DNA of 64,000 bases from Nocardioides scoriae (GTDB lineage: Bacteria > Actinomycetota > Actinomycetes > Propionibacteriales > Nocardioidaceae): NCBI RefSeq assembly GCF_900104965.1, contig NZ_LT629757.1, positions 1,984,001 through 2,048,000 on the forward strand, given 5' to 3'. Numbering within the stretch: the stretch's first letter is position 1; the number at the start of each line of letters is the position of its first letter. The notes under the pieces were generated by a model. That model was not told where the DNA came from. It ran no database searches and saw nothing but the letters and a program-made list of their open reading frames with translations. The translations under genes were made by a program, and so were the position numbers. Positions 58,519 to 64,000 of the stretch are shown here, piece after piece.

Positions 58519-60312
58519 TCAGCCCCCCGCCGGCTCGGGCCCGCAGACGACGGCGTCCGAGGGGATGTAGTCGGTGTGGAACTTCTCGGTGCGCAGCACC
58601 TTCTCAGACCCCGGGGCCCTGAAGTCGCGGAACACGTCGACGCTGAAGCCGCTCGAGCCGGTCGCCTCCTCGCAGTCCTCGTCGGTGAGGTAGCGCGTGG
58701 AGGGCGCGGTGAAGGCGTAGCGCTCGCTCGTGCGGGCCTCGACGTCGAAGCGCTTGGTCGACCACATCGAGACCGTGACCGACCCCTGGCTGCTCGGGGT
58801 GGAGGGGGTCAGCGAGGCCGTGATCAGCACGCCGTGGGGGCTGTCGTTGTCGAAGCGCAGGTCGACCGTGGGCCACGCCACGGTCGCCTCGCGCCCCTCG
58901 GGGTAGCGGTCGATGTAGACCGAGTGGGGCTTGTGCTCGACGTCCTCGAGACCGGCGAAGAACATCGCGTCGAACGTGGTCGTGGCCATCTGCGAGACAC
59001 CGCCGCCGAGGTCCTTGCGGAAGATCCCGTCGGAGACGATGTAGCCCTCGGTGAAGCCGTTCTCGGCGGTGCGCTCCCCCACGATCTCGTTGAGGCTGAA
59101 GCGCTCGCCCGGCTCGAGCAGGGTGCCGTCGACGATCTCGGCGGCCCGGCCGATGTTGACGTTGCGGTACTCCGCGTAGGGGAAGTAGGTCGTGGAGGTG
59201 CTGATCCGGGTCCGGACGCCGAGCGCCCGCGCCTCGGCGGTCGTCAGGTCGGGGGCCGCCCGGCGGCCCTCCACCCGCAGCCGCCGCTGCTCGCCCTCGC
59301 GGGTCGCGGCGGCGGCGAAGCCGTCGGTGAGCTCCTGGGGATCGAGCTCGAGGCCCGCCCGGGCGGGCACCACGCGGGGCCGGCCGTCACGGACCTCGAT
59401 CCGGGCGTCGACCGGAGCCGAGCCCACCCGGGCCAGCAGGGGCTCCAGGGCCCGGATCATGCGCCGCCCGTCGACGGTGAGCGCGAGCGTCCCGTCGCGC
59501 ACCTCCGTGGCCAGCCCGCGGCCGAACAGCTCCGGCGGGGCGCTGAGCTCCCGGCCGTCGAGGACGAGGACCACCGGTCCCGACATCGCCGGGCGGCCGA
59601 GCTCGACCATCGCCTGCTCGAGCTCGGCGGCGTCGACCTCCGGGCGGGCACCGGTGACGGGGACCCGCACCGGCTCCTGCTCGAGGTGGGCCCGCTCCAG
59701 CAGCGGGGCCAGCGCCTCGGGGTCGACCTCGCGGCCCTCCCGACCGGGCACCGCGACGGCCTCGCCGTCGGCGAAGCGGATGGCCGCCTCGCGAGCCGGT
59801 GTGTCCAGCCGCGAGGTCAGCAGCGCGGCGGTCCGCTCCACGCCCGCGTCGTCGACGGTCACGACCGGGTCCGCGGACCCGCCGCCGGTGAGCAGCGCCC
59901 ACACCCGCGAGGGCCCGAACCCGTCGCCTGCTCCGGCAGCCTCCAGCGAGGCGTCGACGTCGAGCGCGACCCCGGCCTCGTCGGCCGGCACCTCGACCAC
60001 GTCGCCCCGGCCCGGTCGCAGCCGCACGGGAGCGTCCAGGCGCTCCGCGAGCCCGTCCGAGAGGCGGTCGCGCGCCTCGTCACGGTCGAGCCCACCGAGA
60101 CCCACGCCGGCGACGGCCGCGTGCCGCGGCATCCGGTCGTCGGCCCAGGCGCACAGCGCGACCCAGGCGACGGCGGCCACGACGAGCAGGCCCCCGGCGG
60201 ACCAGGCGGCCACCCGACCGCGGCGTCGCCCCGGGGTCCTCGGGGCGTCGGCGGCCTCGGGCGCGTCCGCGTCCTCGGCGCCCACCGGGCCCGACGGCGG
60301 CTCCGGGGTCAC
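58519..60312 (-). CDS. VanW family protein
   Basis: 597 residues. N-terminal cytoplasmic part ~35 residues, one transmembrane helix ([22 protein letters not shown]), two or more PG-binding-like (YoaR/G5-like) domains, then the VanW domain (~380-520; [41 protein letters not shown] ... [29 protein letters not shown]). Its biochemical activity is unknown; it is associated with the cell wall. GTG 60312 overlaps the mshB stop (GTGA), so it is cotranslated with a mycothiol gene without an obvious link. Confidence 0.88.
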   Translation of the reverse strand: MTPEPPSGPVGAEDADAPEAADAPRTPGRRRGRVAAWSAGGLLVVAAVAWVALCAWADDRMPRHAAVAGVGLGGLDRDEARDRLSDGLAERLDAPVRLRPGRGDVVEVPADEAGVALDVDASLEAAGAGDGFGPSRVWALLTGGGSADPVVTVDDAGVERTAALLTSRLDTPAREAAIRFADGEAVAVPGREGREVDPEALAPLLERAHLEQEPVRVPVTGARPEVDAAELEQAMVELGRPAMSGPVVLVLDGRELSAPPELFGRGLATEVRDGTLALTVDGRRMIRALEPLLARVGSAPVDARIEVRDGRPRVVPARAGLELDPQELTDGFAAAATREGEQRRLRVEGRRAAPDLTTAEARALGVRTRISTSTTYFPYAEYRNVNIGRAAEIVDGTLLEPGERFSLNEIVGERTAENGFTEGYIVSDGIFRKDLGGGVSQMATTTFDAMFFAGLEDVEHKPHSVYIDRYPEGREATVAWPTVDLRFDNDSPHGVLITASLTPSTPSSQGSVTVSMWSTKRFDVEARTSERYAFTAPSTRYLTDEDCEEATGSSGFSVDVFRDFRAPGSEKVLRTEKFHTDYIPSDAVVCGPEPAGG

Positions 60313-61214
60313 CCGAGCCCGGCGAACAGGTCGTCCTCGAGGCCGGACTCGCCCACCGGCCCCGGGTGCCCCTTGGCGATCCGGAAGTACTCCGTGCCCC
60401 AGATGTTGGCGCCCTGGTTGTTGGACAGCGCGAAGAACGGGCCGTCGACGGCGATCTGGGTGCGGTGCGCCCTGAGGGCCTCGGTCTTCGCGGCTGCGAA
60501 GTCGGTCGCCTCGATCGCGGCCGTCAGGACCGCGTCGGGCACCATGAAGGCCGGCAGGTCTCCGTCGGGCTCCATGCCCTCGAAGGTCGTGGTGTCGCCC
60601 GCGTCGCGCAGCGCCCGCAGGCCCTCGCGGACCTTGTCGGCCGACATCGCGCCCCAGTAGACCTTGGCCACGTCGTGGGCCTCCCCCAGGTCGGGGCGGT
60701 AGGACGGCACCGCCGCGAGCGCCACGGCGTACGTCGCGACGCGGTGGGCCTGGATGTGGTCGGGGTGGCCGTAGCCGCCGAACTCGTCGTAGGTGACCAG
60801 CACCTGGGGCCGGACCTCGCGCACCACCTCGACGAGCAGGGTCGCGGCCTCGGTGAGGTCGGCGTTCCAGAAGGCGTTGGCGTGCACGTCGTCGGCGGCG
60901 ACGGCGTGGCCGTCGGGGTGCCACTGCATGCCCGAGTCGCGGTAGCGCCCGAAGCCGCCGAGGTAGCGGTGGTCGGTGACGCCCAGGGCCTTCATCGCGT
61001 TGGCCAGCTCGCCGCGACGGTGCTCGCCGAGGCCGTCCTCCTGGTCGGCGGCCAGGTGCGCCAGCTCGGGCACCAGGATCTCGCCCATCTCACCACCCGT
61101 GCAGGTGACCAGGGTGACCCCGACGCCCTCGGCGACGTAGCGCGCCATCGTGGCGCCCTGGCCGATGCTCTCGTCGTCGGGATGGGCGTGCACGAGGAGC
61201 AGGCGCTTGTTCAT
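60309..61214 (-). CDS. mshB: GlcNAc-Ins deacetylase of mycothiol synthesis
   Basis: 301 residues, PIG-L/LmbE fold. [18 protein letters not shown] has the zinc ligands H11, D14; [15 protein letters not shown] the third His; [16 protein letters not shown] and the C-terminal [19 protein letters not shown] match MshB rather than the S-conjugate amidase Mca. It deacetylates GlcNAc-inositol to GlcN-inositol in mycothiol synthesis, confirming an actinobacterial host. ATG 61214 is 7 nt after TAGGCT. It leads mshB-vanW. Confidence 0.92.
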   Translation of the reverse strand: MNKRLLLVHAHPDDESIGQGATMARYVAEGVGVTLVTCTGGEMGEILVPELAHLAADQEDGLGEHRRGELANAMKALGVTDHRYLGGFGRYRDSGMQWHPDGHAVAADDVHANAFWNADLTEAATLLVEVVREVRPQVLVTYDEFGGYGHPDHIQAHRVATYAVALAAVPSYRPDLGEAHDVAKVYWGAMSADKVREGLRALRDAGDTTTFEGMEPDGDLPAFMVPDAVLTAAIEATDFAAAKTEALRAHRTQIAVDGPFFALSNNQGANIWGTEYFRIAKGHPGPVGESGLEDDLFAGLG

Positions 61215-61234
61215 GGGTCCGAGCCTAGAACGGG

Positions 61235-61549
61235 CTACCGACGGCCCGCACCGCTGCTCCCGCCGGGGCCGTCGCCGCCCGCTCCCGGCCGGTGGGTGCG
61301 TCGCGGCGCCCGCGGCAGCACCAGGGGCGCCGCCGGTGGCGGGGCGTCGTCCTCCAGCCAGCCGTCGCGCTCCTCGACGAGCAGCTCCAGCATCACCGGG
61401 GGCGCGTCGGTCACCACCACCCAGGGCTGGTCCTCGTCGTCGTCCTCGCCCGCGAAGGGCTGGCGACGCACCTGCGCCTCGAACCCGTCGCGCCGCAGCC
61501 GGGCCGCGGCGGCGTGGGCGTCGGACTCCTCGAAGAAGATCCCCCTCAC
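61235..61549 (-). CDS. Hypothetical small protein
   Basis: 104 residues, not recognised. [49 protein letters not shown] looks like a small ferredoxin-like alpha/beta domain (strand, helix, strand), with an acidic middle and a low-complexity Pro/Gly/Arg tail. GTG 61549 overlaps the stop of the NUDIX gene (GTGA), so both are one operon. It ends 8 bp before the mshB -10 box. Confidence 0.72.
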   Translation of the reverse strand: MRGIFFEESDAHAAAARLRRDGFEAQVRRQPFAGEDDDEDQPWVVVTDAPPVMLELLVEERDGWLEDDAPPPAAPLVLPRAPRRTHRPGAGGDGPGGSSGAGRR

Positions 61550-62004
61550 GACTGCGTCCCCCGCCCCAGCGCGGCCACGAACGGCCGGTCGGCCTCGAGC
61601 CAGTCGACCTCGCCCAGCTGGTCGGGCGCGAGCCACCGCAGGGCGTCGTGCTCGAGCGGCAGCGGCTCGGTGCCCGCGCCACCGCCAGCGTCGACGCCGG
61701 ACCCGACGGGGGGCTCGAGCCGGGCGGTGACCACCCGCAGCACCAGTCCCGGCCGCACCTCGACCTCGCCGGGCAGCACGCCGTCGACGCGGACCCGGCA
61801 GCCGAGCTCCTCGGCGACCTCCCGCTCGGCCGCCGCCGCGAGGTCCTCCCCCGGCAGCGGCTTGCCGCCCGGCAGCTCCCAGCGTCCGGCGAGCTCGGGC
61901 GGCGACGTGCGCCGGGCCGCGAGCACGCGGTCGCCGCGGCGGATCGCCACCCCCACGACGACCACCGCTGTGCCCGCGCCGTCCACCGCGCTCACCCCGC
62001 CCAC
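61546..62004 (-). CDS. NUDIX hydrolase, MutT-like
   Basis: 152 residues. Nudix box [23 protein letters not shown] is complete (G-x5-E-x7-REVxEELG). [11 protein letters not shown] before it and a (deoxy)nucleotide fold after it match 8-oxo-dGTP pyrophosphatases (MutT). It probably cleans oxidised nucleotides. GTG 62004 is 6 nt after TACCAT; GTG 61992 is an alternative. It is divergent from 62040 with a 35-bp gap carrying both -10 boxes. Confidence 0.9.
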   Translation of the reverse strand: MGGVSAVDGAGTAVVVVGVAIRRGDRVLAARRTSPPELAGRWELPGGKPLPGEDLAAAAEREVAEELGCRVRVDGVLPGEVEVRPGLVLRVVTARLEPPVGSGVDAGGGAGTEPLPLEHDALRWLAPDQLGEVDWLEADRPFVAALGRGTQS

Positions 62005-62010
62005 GTCGCG

Positions 62011-62016
62011 ATGGTA
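62011..62016 (-). promoter_or_regulatory. -10 box TACCAT for the NUDIX gene
   Basis: TACCAT on the minus strand, 6-nt gap, GTG 62004; leaderless arrangement. Its partner box for the divergent gene lies 11 bp away. Confidence 0.5.
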
Positions 62017-62027
62017 GGTCCGGTCCC

Positions 62028-62033
62028 TAGATT
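62028..62033 (+). promoter_or_regulatory. -10 box TAGATT for the gene at 62040
   Basis: TAGATT, 6-nt gap, GTG 62040; no ribosome-binding site. Confidence 0.55.
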
Positions 62034-62039
62034 GGTCGC

Positions 62040-63059
62040 GTGAGCATCCACCTGCGCCGGACCCAGGAGAACCGCGACGAGATCGCGACGGCGACCGCGC
62101 AGCTCGGGCGGCGCACCGGCCTCGACGGGGTGCTGGCCCACCTCGACCGGCAGGCGCGCCACGTCCGGGTGCCCGGGTCGGCGGTCGAGTGGGGCTTCCG
62201 CTGGGAGGACCGCGACGTGACCAACCGCCGCTGGTGGCCGCAGGGCATCACCACCTCGGCCGACGCGGGCGCCAGCGACGAGGGCCAGCGCCTGGTCGTC
62301 GTCAGCTGGTACGCCCAGAAGGTCGGCTCGAGCCAGCACGGCAGCCGGATCACGGTGGTCGACCTCGCCACCCTCACCTACCGCCACGTGCTGCTCGTGC
62401 AGCCGGTCGTCGACGCGCACGGCCGCGCCCGCTTCCGCCCCGTCACCGTGCACGCGGGCGGGCTGGTCTGGTGGGGCCCCTACCTGCACGTGGCCGGCAC
62501 CCGCCGCGGGCTCGTGAGCTGCCGGCTCGAGGACCTGGTGCGGGTCGACGACCTCACCACCAGCCTCGGCTACCGCTACGTCCTGCCGGTGCGCTTCGCC
62601 TACCGCGCCGGCACCGACGAGGGCACCGAGCAGATGCGCTACTCCTTCTGCTCCCTGGACCGCGCCTCGGACCCGCCGGAGCTGCTGGCCGGGGAGTACG
62701 CCACCGGCACGATGACGCGCCGCATCGCCCACTTCCCGCTCGACCCGGACACCCACCTGCTCAGCACCGACGACGCGGGCACCACCTCGCCGCTGCGCGT
62801 CCACGACGACGGTCTGGGCCACATGCAGGGCGCGGCGCTGGTGGGCGACACCTACTACGTCACCTCGAGCAACGGGAAGTGGCGCCGCGGCACCCTCCAC
62901 GTGGGGCGGCCCGGCGAGTGGCGCTCGCTCGACGGAGCGCTGCCGGTCGGGCCCGAGGACATCTCCTACTGGCCCGAGCTCGACCTGCTCTGGTCGGTCA
63001 CCGAGCACCCCGGACGGCGCTTCGTGTTCGCGGTGCGCCGCTCCTCGCTCGACGGCTGA
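62040..63059 (+). CDS. Hypothetical protein, possible beta-propeller
   Basis: 339 residues, not recognised. No signal peptide or membrane helix. It is rich in Trp, Tyr, Gly and short strands (RLVVVSWYAQKVGSSQHGSRITVVDLATLTYRHVLLVQPV, GGLVWWGPYLHVAGTRRGLVSCRLEDL, LVGDTYYVTSSNGKWRRGTLHVG, YWPELDLLWSVTEHPGRRFVFAV), a pattern of repeated four-strand units as in beta-propellers. A short helical region opens the protein. It may be secreted by another route or act in the cytoplasm. Start GTG 62040. Confidence 0.7.
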   Translation: MSIHLRRTQENRDEIATATAQLGRRTGLDGVLAHLDRQARHVRVPGSAVEWGFRWEDRDVTNRRWWPQGITTSADAGASDEGQRLVVVSWYAQKVGSSQHGSRITVVDLATLTYRHVLLVQPVVDAHGRARFRPVTVHAGGLVWWGPYLHVAGTRRGLVSCRLEDLVRVDDLTTSLGYRYVLPVRFAYRAGTDEGTEQMRYSFCSLDRASDPPELLAGEYATGTMTRRIAHFPLDPDTHLLSTDDAGTTSPLRVHDDGLGHMQGAALVGDTYYVTSSNGKWRRGTLHVGRPGEWRSLDGALPVGPEDISYWPELDLLWSVTEHPGRRFVFAVRRSSLDG

Positions 63060-63093
63060 CGCGCCGGGTCGCAGCCCGTCCGGAGCGGTCCGG

Positions 63094-64000
63094 CTACGGG
63101 GCGGTGGGCTCCGCGAGGCACAGCTGCGCGACGTCGACGGCCGTGCCGTCCCCGAGGGTCACCTGACCGTCGACGCCCGGGACGAGCAGCGCGTAGCCGG
63201 CCTCGTCCACCGGCGCCGGCTGCGGGAGCGCGGGGTCGGTGGGCACGACGCAGGTCACCAGCTCCTCGAAGGCCGGCAGCGCCGTCGGGACCGGGGTGGG
63301 GGTCGGCTCCGGGGTCGGCGTGGGCTCGGGGGTCGGGTCGGGCGCGGGCGTCGGGTCGGGTGCGGGGGTCGGGCCGGGCGTCGGCTGGCCCGGGTCGGCC
63401 GGCTCGGAGGGCTGGCCAGGGGCCGGGGTCGGCGTGCCGGGCTGGGTCGGCGTGCCGGGCTGGGTCGGCGTGCCGGGCTGGGTCGGCGTGCCGGGGCCGG
63501 CGGGACCGGTCGTCGGCGTGCCGGGGGTGGGCTTCCCGGGCGTCGGCTTCCCGGGCGTGGCCGTCCCGCTCGGCTTGCCCGGGGTCGGCGTGCCGGCGGG
63601 CTGCTGCGCGGCCGGACGACGCACGGGCTTCGGCTCGGGATCGAGGGGCCGGACCGGGGCGGCGGCGGTCGCCATGGTCTCGGTGGGGTCGGTCGCGATG
63701 GCCCACGACGAGAACGTCGGCAGCGAGGCGATCCGGGTCAGGTCGGCCTTCTCGAAGGTCGCCTTCCAGCGCAGGACCTGCGTGAGGTAGGCCTGGGAGT
63801 GGTTGTAGGACAGCACGGCCGAGCGGAGGTCGGCGGCGTCGCGCAGGTCACCGCCGGTGCTGCACAGGTAGACCATGGCGCCACCCGCGGCGTCGTAGAT
63901 GTCCTGGGGGTCGCGGGTGCCGTCGCCGTCGAGGTCGACGGCGACCGTGCGCCACGTCGAGGGCAGGAACTGCAGCGGTCCGACAGCCCGGTCGAACTTC
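63094..64000 (-). CDS. Lytic transglycosylase with Pro/Thr-rich tail (5' part missing)
   Basis: 302 residues visible; the start lies beyond the right edge. The first visible residues (KFDRAVGPLQFLPSTWRTVAVDLDGDGTRDPQDIYDAA, then GGAMVYLCSTGGDL, YNHSQAYLTQVL) are the C-terminal part of an SLT/MltB-type domain, with GPLQFLPSTW around the active-site helix. A Pro/Thr-rich linker includes 18-bp repeats giving PGTPTQ three times. A last ~60-residue domain with one Cys pair (LVTCVVP, LCLAEP) closes it. It should cleave peptidoglycan. An apparent start at 63876 is inside the domain and not real. Confidence 0.85.
   Translation of the reverse strand, partial: KFDRAVGPLQFLPSTWRTVAVDLDGDGTRDPQDIYDAAGGAMVYLCSTGGDLRDAADLRSAVLSYNHSQAYLTQVLRWKATFEKADLTRIASLPTFSSWAIATDPTETMATAAAPVRPLDPEPKPVRRPAAQQPAGTPTPGKPSGTATPGKPTPGKPTPGTPTTGPAGPGTPTQPGTPTQPGTPTQPGTPTPAPGQPSEPADPGQPTPGPTPAPDPTPAPDPTPEPTPTPEPTPTPVPTALPAFEELVTCVVPTDPALPQPAPVDEAGYALLVPGVDGQVTLGDGTAVDVAQLCLAEPTAP
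63431..63500. repeat. 18-bp in-frame tandem repeat in the transglycosylase linker
   Basis: Unit GGCGTGCCGGGCTGGGTC at 63431, 63449 and 63467, with a partial fourth from 63485. On the minus strand it encodes Thr-Pro-Thr-Gln-Pro-Gly units. Confidence 0.85.

Noticed and set aside
57736-60660. 974-codon frame on the plus strand
   Set aside because: It is antisense to the lipase, VanW and mshB genes, which have clear motifs.
63094-63876. Complete 260-residue gene starting at 63876
   Set aside because: The open frame continues with conserved transglycosylase sequence to the window edge, so the ATG at 63876 is internal.

Overview
The window is a high-GC, gene-dense chromosomal stretch from an actinobacterium, most likely Nocardioides or a close relative (inference). 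Support for this comes from mshB (mycothiol synthesis), actinobacterial-type dapD and an fdxA-dapC pair, DUF2530 and DUF3027 proteins, an XPB-type helicase with a separate helicase-associated protein, SigE-family and ECF sigma factors, GTG starts with GTGA/ATGA gene couplings, and many genes whose -10 box sits 6-8 nt from the start codon. I see no tRNA, rRNA, transposase, phage or CRISPR locus. The DNA reads as core chromosome with accessory metabolic operons.

Layout. 1-9 kb: start of a crotonase gene, a MarR-MFS operon, a repeat- and hairpin-rich intergenic island (1832-2345), an NCS2 purine permease, small conserved actinobacterial genes, a cold-shock protein and a HAD-LarE fusion. 9-15.3 kb: a leftward row of AGE epimerase, DUF885, acyl-CoA synthetase and CNT nucleoside transporter genes. 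15.4-18.8 kb: two sigma/anti-sigma pairs around a secreted DUF4394 protein. 20.3-24.5 kb: an MHS transporter, 3-hydroxybutyrate dehydrogenase and GAF/PucR regulator, probably for 3-hydroxybutyrate use. 24.5-30.5 kb: a helicase-associated protein, a DinB-like protein, XPB helicase and serA. 30.5-36.6 kb: PH-like protein, CutC, a GntR/UTRA regulator and an ABC/FtsX exporter.

36.7-45.2 kb is a carotenoid locus built of two convergent operons. The rightward operon is idi-crtE-crtI-crtB, with crtB fused in frame to a Rieske oxygenase domain. The leftward operon is crtYc-crtYd-methyltransferase-crtU. They meet at three tandem copies of a ~105-bp palindromic repeat. The expected route is IPP/DMAPP to GGPP, phytoene, lycopene, beta-carotene and then an aromatic (isorenieratene-type) carotenoid, possibly oxidised further by the Rieske domain.

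45.2-49.8 kb holds a molybdenum hydroxylase operon (coxS-coxL-coxM-coxG order) whose large subunit has the form II motif AYRGAGR. 49.9-55.9 kb carries dapD, a lysozyme-fold protein, a PadR/HAAS pair with a clear palindromic operator, dapC, fdxA and two GNATs. 55.9-64 kb holds an LPXTG surface protein, a secreted lipase, mshB-VanW, a NUDIX pair and the 3' part of a lytic transglycosylase with a Pro/Thr-rich tail.

Functions are assigned from recognisable motifs and family memory only; no database search was run. The findings I rate highest are the CrtB-Rieske fusion, the HAD-LarE fusion, the dispersed intergenic repeats, and palindromes placed on promoters or start codons.
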